Below are positions 45,065 through 57,261 of a stretch of DNA of 64,000 nt, piece by piece (position 1 is the stretch's first letter; the number at the start of each line of letters is the position of its first letter). The notes under the pieces are model-generated. The model made no database searches. It was given only the letters and a program-made list of their open reading frames with translations, and was not told the DNA's origin. Source of the stretch: Parasteatoda lunata. Lineage: Eukaryota; Arthropoda; Arachnida; Araneae; Theridiidae. A program made the translations under genes and the position numbers. The stretch covers positions 7,983,340-8,047,339 of the forward strand of contig OX421970.1 of assembly GCA_949128135.1 (NCBI GenBank). Direction: 5' to 3'.

Positions 45065-45418
45065 GTTATTAACCCGTATTACCTGAGTCTGGACCCAAGT
45101 GCCGCAGATCTTGCTCACGCCACCGGTCTCTTCCTCAACAGCAACGGCTGGAAGAGAGCCATTGTCCTCAGAGACGAATCAGCCTTCTACGAAATCTTCA
45201 CCCGCACCCTTCGCAACAGCAACTACGTCCACAAGAGCGATCTTCAGCTGCAACTCAGTCAGCGATTCAGCAACACCAAGCTGTTCGAATCAGTGGCTGA
45301 TATCATCCGCAGCGATGTTCGAGTAGTGTTAGTGGCATGTGGATCGCAACTCGCTGAGAGGATATTTCAGCAGGCCCACAAAGCCAATCTCTTGAACGGA
45401 AGATGGATTTGGATTCTA
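45065..45418 (+). CDS. Exon of an ANF-receptor ligand-binding domain (probably NMDA-type iGluR)
   Basis: The 118-codon exon is in phase 0 at both ends. The acceptor is TTTAATGTTTAG/GTTATTAAC and the donor is ATTCTA/GTAAGA. It translates as VINPYYLSLDPSAADLAHAT, then NSNGWKRAIVLRDESAFYEI, a hydrophilic stretch with LQLQLSQRFSNTKLFESVAD, then SDVRVVLVACGSQLAERIFQ and NGRWIWIL. The order YYLSL.PS..LA, GW....V, I......VVLV.C.......I...A...L..G.WIW fits the periplasmic-binding-like amino-terminal domain (ANF receptor) of ionotropic glutamate receptors. The pattern is closest in my judgement to NMDA-type subunits. Other ANF-domain receptors (metabotropic glutamate, natriuretic peptide receptors) are possible. 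The exon is about half GC, far above the flanks. Other exons were not found, so introns exceed this window or exons escape notice. Confidence 0.8.
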
Positions 45419-46354
45419 GTAAGAAACACTTTCCAACTTATTCGTTCGATTTAAAATTTTTTTTCAGGACTTGTTTGAGAGTTGCTCGAATAAAAAACGA
45501 GCGCATGTGATAGCTTAAGAAATATATTCGTAATTCGAACTACTCAGAAAGTTGACAAGAATGCATTGGAGATTGCGTATAACTGATTAACCAGTTCGGA
45601 TGAAAGCATTTCAAGTGAATGTAAAGTCATGCTAAAGGAGCACAGTAGCACGATTTACTGAGGTGATTGGTGATTGCAACATTTTTTAATTCAAGCAGGT
45701 ACTACCCAGTTGTCACGAGTCACAACTCTTTGATCTCCTCTGTAGATTTGATTTGATCAGCAACAGAAAATGATAATTGGAGATCACTAGACTCATTTGT
45801 CCTGAGTCAAACAGATTAATATTCAATATTGATGAACACCCTTCATGAAAATTTTTATACTATTTATCCTAGACAGCTGCCGTTTTGTCAATAAAAGTCA
45901 CCATTATGCGCAACTTCTTTCTCACATCGTATTATTTTGAGTTTTTCTGCTCTAGACGCATCCACCTTTAGTACGATTTTGCATTCAACTAAGATTCTCT
46001 CATACGAATTGGTTAGTTAATAATGTTCAATTAGCAGTGCACTCTTCTTACCTTCCTTCCTAACTCTAAATAGGGAGATTCTACCGTACTGTATTTCTAA
46101 CGTCATGACATGTGTACTCTCAGAAAGAAATTCATGTGTATATTAAGTAAACTTCAATTATGTTAGCTACACTAAATTATTAAAAATTTATGATTCGATG
46201 ATTGCAGATAATTGATTACTTATCTATTACTTAATTGATTACTTAAAAATAATTGATTACTTATCTATTGCTCACATTTTCTTTCGACGAGATCAAGAGG
46301 TGAGCCCTGAAATAAATATGTTATCAGTTTGTTTTTTTTATTTATTTATTTATT

Positions 46355-46401
<47 letters not shown>

Positions 46402-48219
46402 TATTTGTTTACTTATTTATTGAATGAAAGAGCTAATTCCTGTTGCTCCTAGTCGGATACGAAAGCAAGCGTCTTATGTTTAATTTCTGTCTTTAAAAGC
46501 ATAGTTCTTTCAAGACTAACTACGAGTTAAATTAGAAAAAAAAACATATAAATTCCAGAAATGATATATTTGATGCGACAAGACCAAATAGCCAGATAAA
46601 GAGAGAAAAACGTTATTTCTTTTCTTAGTTTTTATGTGAGGAAAGAATCTTTTATCACCTCTTTTTATTTATTTTATCATTCTGGGGTCAGATTTACTTA
46701 TCCGTGTAGGTTGACATGTTTACGTAATGAATGTAATGAATGTTTACGTAAATTAATTTGGGGTCGCATTCACCTTTCTGTACGAATAAGTAAATTTACG
46801 TAATGCATTGCTTAAAAGCTACACGATTCCGGAGTGATGCTTTACGAAAATCTGATTCTACCAATACAACAAATTGGTGACATTCCATTTTTTAAGCCAA
46901 AAGTTCATTTCTCATTGTATATCCGTTAATTGTCAGAATTTCATAAAATTTAATTTCAGGGTTCTTTTTCAAGCTAAATCAAATAAAAAGGCATAGTATC
47001 TTCAGAAAAACTTCGTTTTTGAGTCAAAATTAGCATATTCCGCCACGGTTACAGTTAACTGCTATACAAAATTTAAAATATTTTTTTAAGTTATTTCCAT
47101 AATACACTTTACAGAATGAAAATCTGATCAAAAATTCGAAAGTTTTATGAGTAATCCACTTTTTTCTTCAGTTTTCGTTAATTTTTATTTTTCCGCACTT
47201 AAAAGGCTTCCTTTGAAATTCCTTATATAGTCTATTCACAAAAAATTAACTTTTTTTATAAATCTCAAGTGTTATCCAAATAAATTTAAATTTAATCCAT
47301 CTGATATTTTTTTATGAACTATTAATTATTTGTTCTGATAATCTAATTACACTGACTGCCGAAAAATTACTTGGCGCTTATTTTATATTTTTTACTCTGA
47401 AATAACATTATCATGGCTGCCTAACAAAAAATTTTTCTCTTGTTGAGGGATTCTGTCGTGAATAAGTTACTATTAAACTTTTGTTACTTTTATAGTGTTA
47501 TAATTATAAAAATCTAAACGTTCACATACATGGCCAAGGGCTTGAAAAGGTTAAAATCAGTACTATGGATTTATGCATTTCACTCATTAACAATTTAAAC
47601 TAAACTGAAATGTCACTGTTATGAACTAAGATGTCACTCAGAATTTTCCCCCATACTAGTATTTAAATGTACTAGACATAAATAACACAAATTAACTAGT
47701 GTTACATTATTTCGAATGTGACTCCTGAAAATTTTCAGAAAATAAATCATATAGAAGACAGAAATAGTACTTGCATACCTAAAAGGAAGTAGTATATGAA
47801 ATTCTTCAAACATTCCAGAATGTGTGGAATGCTCGTTTAGAAGTTCGTCCTTAAACTGCTCAAGCAAATTTTAGAATGAATTCCTTCTGAAGCAATGCAT
47901 CTTTCCTAATGAATCATCAACAGCACATTTTAAACAGAAGGAAAAATGTCTGTCCAAGTTAATCGTTTACACTGTTCATTTAGTTTCAAAATCTTGTCGC
48001 TCTTCTATTATATTAAACGATCTACGGATATTGTTATTAACTCATTCATGCCAGATCACAAAAAATTATCTATTTACTAAAAGTACATAAAATAAGTGAC
48101 AGCACATATATATCAAGCGGTTACTTCTTAATATTACTTACCTCTTTTCCTTTAAAATAAATTACCTTGATTGATTAACTTTTAATCTAACGATTTTATT
48201 GCGCTCAAGCCATTAAGAT
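45419..48219. other. Gene-free interval downstream of the receptor exon (probable intron)
   Basis: It begins with the donor GTAAGAAAC. It contains a poly-T tract (about 46356-46398) and imperfect inverted motifs near 46683-46800 (TTTACTTATCCGTG against GAATAAGTAAATTT). No other coding segment is recognised. Confidence 0.5.
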
Positions 48220-48304
48220 TAAATCCTTGTTCGATAAAATCTGATCATTAGATCAAAAATTGTTCAAAGTGATTCATTTTCTTTTTCTTTTTTTTGCGCA
48301 CTTT
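48220..48304 (-). mobile_element. Right-end remnant of the long-TIR family
   Basis: CTGATCATTAGATCAAAAAT, then TTGTTCAAAGTGATTCATTT, and TTTGCGCACT followed by TTA match the terminal part of the right TIRs at 19977 and 54970. Only the outermost 85 bases are preserved. Confidence 0.6.
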
Positions 48305-48843
48305 ACATTTTAGTGCTTTTTTACACTATTATATTTGGAGTAACCTAATATTTATCAGGTAAAATATCAATGGATCGCGACAAATTTGTTATGGGCCTTT
48401 GATGCCAATGAAACTCTTGATAAAAAATTTTCGAATCCTCATCAAAAATTAAAACAAAAAAGTATACTCATTGTCATTGGGAGGATCAGAAATCAATATT
48501 TAAGCGATGAAAGACCAAAAACGCCATCGAAATCTGACAAATTACAGTATAGAAAGGCTAACGTCCGAAGCAACAAGACAGGTTTGATTGCTGAAGGGAA
48601 GAGAGAAAAGTTGAACGACGATTATTAGAAATCACCTCTTAATTAAATATGTTTTGATGTTTACTACATTAACCTTTCTCTAGTGCAATCTGATAAATAT
48701 CTTTCATTGTTAAAATATTAATACGGTTTTAATAAGAACCCTTTGAAGCAGAATTTTTATGAAACATATTTTTCAGACTTTTTTCATTACTTTGCATTAA
48801 TTTAGATCAAAATAAGTAAAAAAATATTACATTTAAAATTTTT
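48305..48843. other. Gene-free interval
   Basis: An 80-residue plus frame (48386-48628) has a Lys-rich, non-repetitive composition but no recognised domain. I leave it uncalled. Confidence 0.45.
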
Positions 48844-48855
48844 ATAATTTATGGT

Positions 48856-49225
48856 GGGCTGGAATAGCTTGTTCGGTAGGGCACTGGGCCCATGTCCAAG
48901 TGGTCGTGGGTTCAATCCCCGCCGGCCGAAGACTTCCCGTGTAGTAAATGGTGACTGATGCACGTTAAATCTGTCGAGTCTCAAAGTTCTCCGTGTTCCC
49001 ATAACAAATCAATACCTCTGGGGGTACTGAATTGGAGATGGATCGTTCTCTGATTCATGTCGATCTGTGGATGAATGAATGGATGTATGAACGGGGTCCA
49101 CCCTATAAACGGGCGTTACGTATGGGTGTGATAGAAGTCGAATTTTTGGCCAGAGATGGCGCCACTGGAAAACAAGAACAATCGCACCCCCTCTGCCTTA
49201 ATAGCATACGTCAACAACAACAACA
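48856..49225 (+). mobile_element. tRNA-derived SINE, copy B
   Basis: Same family as 15711-15996: box-A region (ATAGCTTGTTCGGTAGGGCA), box B (GGGTTCAATCCCCGCC), and body motifs TTCCCGTGTAGTAAATGG, TTAAATCTGTCGAG and CCTCTGGGGGTACTGA. The 3' part differs from copy A and is longer, ending GGCCAGAGATGGCGCCACTG, then a (CAA)n tail (49212-49225). A 12-bp target duplication, ATAATTTATGGT, flanks it (48844-48855 and 49226-49237). Confidence 0.9.
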
Positions 49226-49728
49226 ATAATTTATGGTTATAAAATACAGCAAGAAACATCTGTGCCTTTTTCGACGTTAAAGGTAAAATCTTCCAAACGC
49301 GGCTCACTTTCAAAAAATTTTCAAATTTCCCCTTATTTGGATTTAAAGGAAACAGTTATTCATAATTAAAATTTCTGTAATTTACAAAATCAATTGTTGA
49401 TGGAAATGAACGAAATATAAATGAACGAAAATTTGAAAATACTTTTTTTTATTTTATATTTTAGAACAAATATAATTCCAATAATCCATCACATTTTTTA
49501 ATAACTATTAGACTGTTTTTTTAAATTAAAAAATATCAAACTATATTTTGCCAGTAATTAGAGAATCAGAAAAAATATATATATATATTAAAGTAAGTGT
49601 CCCATTTGCGTCAAAGGATTAAACAGAACGAAATACCATGAATAAATTTATGCATTAGTGATTTGGACAAACTACCCTTTTTATGAAAGTTTTCTCTCTG
49701 TGCTTTTAGCCCAAACTCCTCAGTTGTA

Positions 49729-50044
49729 CAGAGCACAAAAAATAAACGGACCACCCTACATAACTTTTGATTTGATGACCGAATCTTCACGTTCTAGGAC
49801 TCAATGGCTCAATGGGATGACCTCAAACATGCTAATTAATAAATGCAGACGATATTTTAAGTTACGAAATCAGACATAAAAACCTACTTTCTCTGAATAA
49901 ACATGCCTTTTTCTGGAAGGATTTGAATTTTTGACCGCAAAAGTATAGAAATAGCCGCAATCTGAGAAATATGGTCCCGATAATTATGGTCAGAATAGCG
50001 GTTCAAGGTTTGGACCCCTAAATGTTAATTTTACTTAAAGCGTA
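49729..50044 (+). mobile_element. Left-end fragment of the long-TIR family
   Basis: It starts CAGAGCACAAAAAATAAACG after TTGTA and follows the TIR consensus: ACGGACCACCCTACATAACT, GACCTCAAACATGCTAATTA, CGAAATCAGACATAAAAACC, ATGGTCCC. It abuts another left end at 50045, so two elements are arranged head to tail or nested. Confidence 0.75.
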
Positions 50045-50865
50045 CAGTCCGCAAAAAAAAAAACGAAGCACCCTGAATAACTTTCGTTCTAATGGTCGGA
50101 TTTTCACGAACTAAGTGTCAATCTTAATGGTTCTTGGGGGTGACCTCAAATATGCCAATTAATTAGTGTTAACTATAAATTAAGTTACGAAATCAGACAC
50201 AAAAACGTACTTTCTCTGAATAAACATATATTTTATTTTACATATTTGGAATCCTGTCCCTTGAAATAGGGGGGGTAGACAAAATTTCGAAAAAATTTGG
50301 TCGTAAATTGGGTCGCAATAAAGATTTATATATATGGCGAAAGTTTAAAAAAATGCCAAATTACCTCGCCATATAAACTGAAACAATTTAAAACAACCAT
50401 AAAGAAACTGAATGAATGACGAGACGTCATAATATTGTGTGTCTCTGTTGCTATAGGCAACCAAGAAGAGAAATTTTGGATTTGATTTCTGGACATAGAA
50501 AATAGTATTCGTTTTAATACTTTGAAAATAAAATTTGAATTTAAAATGAAGAAATGAAATTATTTTTGATTTTCCAATATTTAAAAATTTAAACGTTGAA
50601 CTTATTATCTGAAATTTTTTATTTTTTTAAAAATGCTATTTGAATAAAATTGTTGCACTAAAACCAAATTTACTTATGTTATTCTAAATTTATAATTTAT
50701 GAAGAGTTGTAGGGCTAATTGCTTTTACACCTCAGTTCAAGTCTTTCAGGTAAGGAAGAGAAAAAAGAGATCCTGCAAAAAATTTTGAACATGATTCTGA
50801 TGCGCAATCAGAAGGTTTTATAAAATTCACGGTATTTCTTTTCGATAAAATTGAAATATATATAT

Positions 50866-50893
50866 GTCCGGCCAAATCGCGAATTGGCCGGAC
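50866..50893. repeat. Perfect GC-rich palindrome
   Basis: GTCCGGCCAA-ATCGCGAA-TTGGCCGGAC forms a 10-bp stem. Related pieces follow to about 50970 (GGCCGGCCAGATCGCGAAGT, GACCAAACTGCGAA). The GC content is strikingly foreign to the surroundings. It could be the end of a small DNA transposon. Confidence 0.75.
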
Positions 50894-51185
50894 TTTTGGC
50901 CAAAGTCTGAAATTTTCTTGATTTCGGAAATTGGCCGGCCAGATCGCGAAGTGGCCACGATGTTCCGACCAAACTGCGAAATAATTGAAACGATCAGTGA
51001 ATATTTTACTTTCGCGGCTTTCAATAATTATATAAATAGTTCTTATAAATCTTCTAATTTAAAAATATAAAAAATAGAAGTTTTTAAATTGTCTATTAAA
51101 TAATCATTAATTTAATAATCATTATTAAATTGTATATTTAATTGTCTAGTCATACATACACCAAAGGTCTAGTCATACTAAGTCT

Positions 51186-51350
51186 AGTTCAGTGACACTG
51201 CCCGGTATATATTTGCCCGGTATATCCTACACTGATGTTTTTTAAGGTTCAGTGACACTGCCCGGTATACATTTGCCCGTTATATCCTACACTGATGTTT
51301 TTTAAGGTTCAGTGACACTGCCCGGTATGCATTTGCCCGGTATTTATCTT
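51186..51350 (+). repeat. 60-bp tandem repeat, 2.7 copies
   Basis: Units start near 51186, 51246 and 51306 with GGTTCAGTGACACTGCCCGG, then TATA.ATTTGCCCGGTAT, then CCTACACTGATGTTTTTTAA. The third unit is cut after CCCGGTAT. Copies are nearly identical, so the array is young. Confidence 0.9.
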
Positions 51351-51644
51351 CGAATCTATCGTCAGTAAGTATTAAAATATCGAATAAATGTAATCGATCG
51401 TCAGGTATCCTAAAGGTATCCACATACCGGGTGGTACGGTGGACACAATTTTTTAATATTTGTTTTACTAAAAAGTTTATTTGCTAATATTGCCCCTTTT
51501 GTTTTCATTTTTAATTTAAAAATATAAATCTTCTAACTTAAAAATATTTTTAAAAAAATAGACAAGTTTTTAAATTAAAATTTTAAAAATTTAATTTTTT
51601 ACTTTGTCTCAAATGAAATCAAGAAAATATCGGACATTGGCCGT

Positions 51645-51648
<4 letters not shown>

Positions 51649-51680
<32 letters not shown>

Positions 51681-52112
51681 AGGGAAAAATTACAGAACAA
51701 GGAAAATTGGGGGGAAATGAAAAATAAAGAAAAATAATAAAAATAACAAAAAACCGGGTGAAAAAAGGACAATTTTTTTTTTAAAAAATCCGGAAAATAA
51801 AGAAATAATCTTTTCATCTGCCCACACGATTATATCCGCAATATTAGAAAGCACTCTTTTTTGCGGATATAATCGCGTGGGCTGATGAAAAGATTATATC
51901 TTTTATTTTCCGAATTTTTGTAAAAAAAATTTTTGTCTTTTTTTTCCCTCCTGGTTTCTGTTATTTTTCTTTTTTTATTATTTTTCCTTTTTTCCCCTTT
52001 TTTCATTGTTCTGTAATTTTTTCTTCTCTTGTCTACATTTTGAACTTATTTTATGAGTTTTATTTACTTGCAGCTTATGCGCAAAAAATAAAACTTATTG
52101 TTTTTCTTAATT
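51649..52112. mobile_element. Head-to-head foldback/Penelope-like arm pair, copy 3
   Basis: After a TA tract (51649-51677), 51680-51850 reads like the left arm (ATTACAGAACAAGGAAAATT..., ATCTTTTCATCTGCCCACAC, GATTATATCC). It is followed directly by the inverse (GGATATAATCGCGTGGGCTG, ATGAAAAGATTATATC...), extending to about 52112 with TTTACTTGCAGCTTATGC, as at 10145-10205. The arms meet with only about 25 bases between them, so the core present at 8331-9714 is missing. Confidence 0.75.
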
Positions 52113-54669
52113 TTCGTAGGATTTGCAAAATAACATCCTTATGTATAAATACCGAAACTGACTTTTGCAAATATGTTTTTTCCCTAAGCTCTTCGATTGC
52201 GATTAATTACTTATTTATCACCAAATATGGTCACTAAAGTTTCTTTGTTTTATTTCTATATTTAAAGACTTATTTTACTAATCTCATTATCACTACCGAC
52301 ATCTTATACGATAGTGTCATTTTAAGTAGAGTTCGTAAGGTCCTTAAGAAGTTAAAAATGTGGGGGCCAAACTGAAAAGATGTATTTTATTATGTTTATA
52401 TTCATAATCATTTATTATGTCATTATCATTTTATTATGTCAACATTCAATATTTATATTTAAAAAATTTAATTTTAAATTTAATGATAACTTTATAATTA
52501 CGATCGATACTGATACCACAATGTTCTTAATTTATTAAGGACTAGATTGTTGACTTTTTAAATCAAAGGTCAAATCAAAAAAAAAAAGAAAACGAAAAAG
52601 AGTTTCAAATCTTTGAAAGAATTGAAAATAATAATTTAATGAATGAAATTAATAATGAAAATATAATTTAAGAAATTAAAAGAAAAGAAAATTTAGATTT
52701 ATAATACCCCAAATTAAACAAGAGTAAAGTTTTTAACTCTGACATTCTTTTCACGAGATAACTTCTTTTGCCGACGATTTTGTCAGTTTTTTATTATTAA
52801 TTAAAGCCAGCTTACGCATTCTTGTAATTTTTACATTTTATATTTGAAATTTTAAAGTTGAATGACATGCATGAAATGTCCCATATTTCAAAGAATCAAA
52901 GTTAAATAGTTACAAGGCCGATTGTTTCAAAAAGAATTAACTACTTCGGTGCAATGAAACAATTATCAATGAACTATTAATATTCTTGTTTCTTTATTAC
53001 GAAATATTAGATCCAAATTTGCATTCATTATTTCTTCAAAACGTGTATTAAAACTATTATTATAGGTTATTTAAGTAGAAAAAAGTAGAAAATGTTAGAA
53101 AAGGAACAATTTTTGAGATGATGATTCTAAAAATAGCACGTTTTTCGAATCTTTCTACAATTTTTTATTTTAGTAGTTGTTTAACGAAACAAGGCATATC
53201 AAACATTTTCCTGATATAGCAGTATTTTTTTGAACTGTGCAAAAGGTGAGAAATCATATAAACAATTTTTTAAGCAGATATTTTCAACTTTTTAAAAGAA
53301 AAGGGTAACTTTCTTTAAATTAGCGAGCAAGAATAACTTTGAACGTCAAAATAAAATTTTATGTCCATAGTTTTTTGTTCATTTAAAAAAAAACAATCTG
53401 TTGTATGTTTTGATGTGCTCACATACGCATTTACTTTTCATTACTCAAATAAATAATAAACAATAAAAAAAAGAAAATTAATAATTTATCTTCATTTTTC
53501 GTAAACAATAGTATTCTTAGTAAATAGTCAGCTGTTCTGCATCGAATGATATTGTGTGTGATCAGTATAATATTTTTAATTTCTTAGCAAGATTTAATTC
53601 TCAGATAGCTGGCAATAATTCTTAGTTTTCTTTCAAAAAGAACTTAGCAATAATTTAAAAAGTAATTTTATTTTAAAGTAAAACATAAATTAAAATACTA
53701 AAACGATTGATTAGTATATTATTGGAAAATAGTATAGATGGTAGCATGAAAAATAAGATTTTGCTTTAAAATTTAATTAAAAAGTAGGAAAAATAATTCT
53801 GCGAAACAAGAGCAGACAGATAATTTACAAATTTATTTTAAGATTAAGGCGATATATAAGATGTAAAGAAGTTTTAAGATCATTAAAATTGCTGACTACG
53901 CATTTTTTTTAATATTTATAAAATATATATTCAAGAAATTGATAAATATATTATTCCAAATCTATGCAGGCGTATGTATATTATTGACATTGTTTCAGTT
54001 ATTGAAAAACAAGATCAAAAAATAAAAAATAATCACATTAAGTAAGCACAATCTGGTGTATAATCATATTCTATCAGAAGCACGCTTTTATAAAACTAGA
54101 CATTCGTTGAATAAAGTGTTTTTTATTCAAAATGTTTCATTCAAATTTTTTTACTAAATTGCAAATAAATTTTTAGAAAAAAGAAACATCGTATTTTATA
54201 GTTTTAAAAAAATAAAAATAAGAAGATTAGCAAACGATTATTAGCGAAAAAAAATATGAATGAAATTTTACGCTACGCTCGCGAAGTCAAGTTCCTCCCA
54301 AGTTAATCACATTTTAATATTAATCGCCCAATTTAATTATTTCTTTATTGTCGCCAAATTATTTTTTTAAAAATAATTAATTTTAATTTTTCTCAGCTTC
54401 TAATAAATAAAAAAAGTTTAAACTTTAGATTTTTCAATTGAAAAATATGTAGATTAATATGGTATAAAAAAATTCATACCTTATAATTCAAAATTTTTTC
54501 ATCCTCAATTTAATTAAATAATAAAAAATAATTAATAATTATTAAAAATTATTTTTTTTCCTGAAATTATCTTTGGGTAAATGAGTTTTATGAGTGGGTG
54601 TAATTTTCTTTGAATTGCTTTATTAGTTTTAAAAAGATGACTAAAAACGTAAAAAGAGAAATTAACATT
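52113..54669. other. Gene-free interval
   Basis: Extremely AT-rich. No gene or repeat identified apart from simple A/T tracts. Confidence 0.55.
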
Positions 54670-54972
54670 AAGGGGTACGAACTTTGGATCGCTCTCCTGA
54701 CCAAACTATGGGGACCATATTTTCCAGATTGTGGCTACCCCCTATATTTTGAAGGTTAAGAATCCAAATATGTAAAAAAAAAATATGTTTATTCAGAGAG
54801 AGTACGTTTTTGTGTCTGATTTCGTAACTTAATTAATAGTTAGCTCTAATTAATTAGCATATTTGAGGTCACCCACAGGAACCATTAAGATTGACTCTTA
54901 GTTTGTGAAAATCCGATCATTAGAACGAAAGTTATTCAGGGTGATTCGTTTTGTTTTTTTTTGCGAACTGTA

Positions 54973-55260
54973 CAATATCTCGACAACTTTTTAAGCGAAT
55001 TGAAAAATTTTTGAACTCAATTTTAGAATTCGTTTATTCAAAGATAATGTGCCATGCAAAAAAAGAAAATAACTTTTATTAAATATTTATTATTATTTTT
55101 ATTTTTTTATTTAATAATAGTCAGAAAAATTTTGAATTGTAAGGTACACAATTTTTTGCATCTTCTTTATTCGGCAAAATACAAAATCGGTTGAAATGTT
55201 CCTAAGAAGTAGAATTTAAGAACGATTTCTAAAAAATTATTCGACCGATTACAGTGAGAA
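54973..55260 (+). repeat. Internal segment of the long-TIR family
   Basis: It is collinear with 17680-17960 inside copy 1: AATATCTCGACAACTTTTTA, ATTCGTTTATTCAAAGATAA, GAATTGTAAGGTA and GCAAAATACAAAATCGGTTG. This shows that the family has a conserved subterminal region beyond the TIR. Confidence 0.65.
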
Positions 55261-55276
55261 AAAACCGTTCACTGTA

Positions 55277-56705
55277 CAATGAGGAAAAAAAACGATATCA
55301 CCTTAAATAATTTTCATTCTAATGATCGGATTTTCACAAATTAAGAACCAATCTTAATGGTTCAAAAGGTTAACTTCAAATATGCTTATTAATAATTAAT
55401 CATAACTATTTAGTTACAGAATAAAGCCCAAGAAAATAGTTTCTCTGAAAAAATACACCTTTTTTCCATGAATTTGAATTTTTTACCTAAAAAATATGAG
55501 GTGGTAAATGCAATCTGGAAAATAGAGTCCCATTAGTTTAGTCGCGAGTGTAATCGAATGCTCTGATAGTCAATTACATTTTTTATGCTTTTTATTAAAT
55601 CTAACTAAATGTGTTAATTCAGAAAATTCTCACACCCACTTATAAAAAATCGATTACCTAAAAATAGTTTCATGGAAGAAAATGATTTTTAATAATTTTT
55701 TATGGTTTTATTTAAAAACAGTTGAAATGATTTTATTTAATAACAGAAATTTTGAATTAAAAGAAATTTCGAAAAGTGAATCAAGCATAAGTTTTTAAAC
55801 TATGCGATGATAAATGACTAATTACCAAGTTTTAACAAAATCGATCGAACAGTTCTTGAAAAATGAATTGAAAATTCACCTATTTCGAAATTATGTAACT
55901 CAGAAACTATTCTACCTCTTTCGTTCAAATTTTGTATTTTGTCACTTAAAATTTCATATTTTAATTTTAAAAGTTTCTATGACTTACAATTTCATTTTCT
56001 TTTCAACTGCCATCAAATAAAATAATGATAAATAGTAAATTGTAACGCTCTAGAAAAAAAAAAATTTCCCGGAAATTATCTCTGCGTTAACGAATTACAT
56101 AAGCGGGTAAAAAAACTTTTTAATCAGCCTTAAGATAACTTCCAGGAATTACTTCTAGATATTACTGCTAGATATTAAAAACATAAAAAGTGAAATTAAC
56201 AAATTTGAAGCCCGAACTTTTGACCTCTTTCTTGATCCTCTAATGGGACCCTATTTTCCATATTTTAAGGGTATAAATTCATCAAAAAAAGGTACATTTA
56301 TTCATAGAAAGTACGTTTTGTGTCTGACTCTGTAATTCAATGGTTAGTACTAATTATGAATAGTTATATTTGAAGTTAAGAACCGCGAGGGATCAGTGAT
56401 TAAGGCACTGAATTGTCATTGTGAAGAATTATAATTAAATTCCCAGTGGCGGCTTGGAAGCCCACCCAGCCTACTTCATATCGATGGGTACCAGCGTGTC
56501 TGGGAAGTAAAGACGGCCTGTGCGCAGTATTACAACAATCATGCCATTGGTCAGGAAATTGTGGAGTATTAACCATGTGTTCCCTTGGCCCACAACGGGC
56601 AGTAGCGAGAACGCTTTAATTTTATTTAAATTTAACCCTTTGAACTTTGTTAAGATTAATTTTTAGTACGTAAAAACCCAATGAGTAAAGCAAAGGTTAT
56701 TCAAG
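55277..56705. mobile_element. Long-TIR element, copy 3 (decayed, SINE-interrupted)
   Basis: The left TIR (55277 to about 55540) follows TA and matches the family (AATAATTTTCATTCTAATGA, TCGGATTTTCACAAATTAAG, AATCTTAATGGTTC). The inverted right TIR (about 56215-56705) is split by a SINE at 56380-56625, and its outer end is too decayed to place exactly. The interior has no recognised gene. Confidence 0.65.
56380..56625 (+). mobile_element. tRNA-derived SINE, family 3, nested in a long-TIR element
   Basis: The head GAGGGATCAGTGATTAAGGC resembles box A, and AATTAAATTCCCAGTGGCGG a decayed box B. The body has GGGTACCAGCGTGTCTGGGA, AGTAAAGACGGCCTGTGCGC and TGGCCCACAACGGGCAGTAG. It interrupts the right TIR: TTTGAAGTTAA on its left continues as TTTAACCCTTTGAAC on its right, with a short AAATTTAA/GAAGTTAA duplication as a probable target site. 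Confidence 0.75.
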
Positions 56706-57227
56706 GTCACAGCCCCTCCAGATCTAATTTCTAAAATTTCAAATTTAAATCCGGACAGAACTCGTAGTTACTTTTGTTTTCTCAAACACTTCCTCATCAC
56801 AATTTATCTATAAATTAATAATAAAATGATACATAATGTCCAGACATGTATCACAGTGCATCATTACCTCAGACATAATGTCCCGTGTAACAATACATTT
56901 AATGAAGAAGTGCTGAGTCAAAGCGCGTATGAAGACAAAATTACTTCCATCGCTTGACGAAAGAAAATGGCGTCGTTAGTTGCCTTCCTATTGTGTCCAG
57001 CGTCTCCATTATTGCTTCTTTTTCTGAATGAACCACTCACTTGATTTATTGAATAACATCATCACTCTTATCTGTAATGCCTCGTGAAATTAGATTTCTA
57101 TCAAATCTATTTATCACAGGAAGATTTAAACTTATTATTTGTATTCCCAGTATCTATTGGTTGGATCGAAGCTTGTTTAGTTTCATTACAAAACAAATAG
57201 TTAAGCTTTTCATTCTTTGAAATTGCT

Positions 57228-57261
<34 letters not shown>

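Larger units (their letters stand above)
50045..54970. mobile_element. Candidate large long-TIR element, copy 2
   Basis: The left TIR (50045 to about 50275) and right TIR (about 54670-54970, reverse complement) are closely similar: CAGT.CGCAAAAAAAAA, CACCCTGAATAACTTTCGTT, TCTAATG.TCGGATTTTCAC, TGACCTCAAATATGC, AAGTTACGAAATCAGACACA, AAAACGTACT. Both abut TA (50043-50044 and 54971-54972). The 4.3-kb interior has no transposase. It holds a GC-rich palindrome, a tandem repeat and a foldback arm pair, all probably later insertions. Confidence 0.6.

Noticed and set aside
45099..45326. 75-residue frame starting MPQILLTPPVSSSTATAG
   Set aside because: It is out of frame with the receptor exon, which has the better reading with splice sites and domain pattern.
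48386..48628. 80-residue Lys-rich frame as a gene
   Set aside because: No domain, no splice context, no upstream promoter signs. Left as unassigned.
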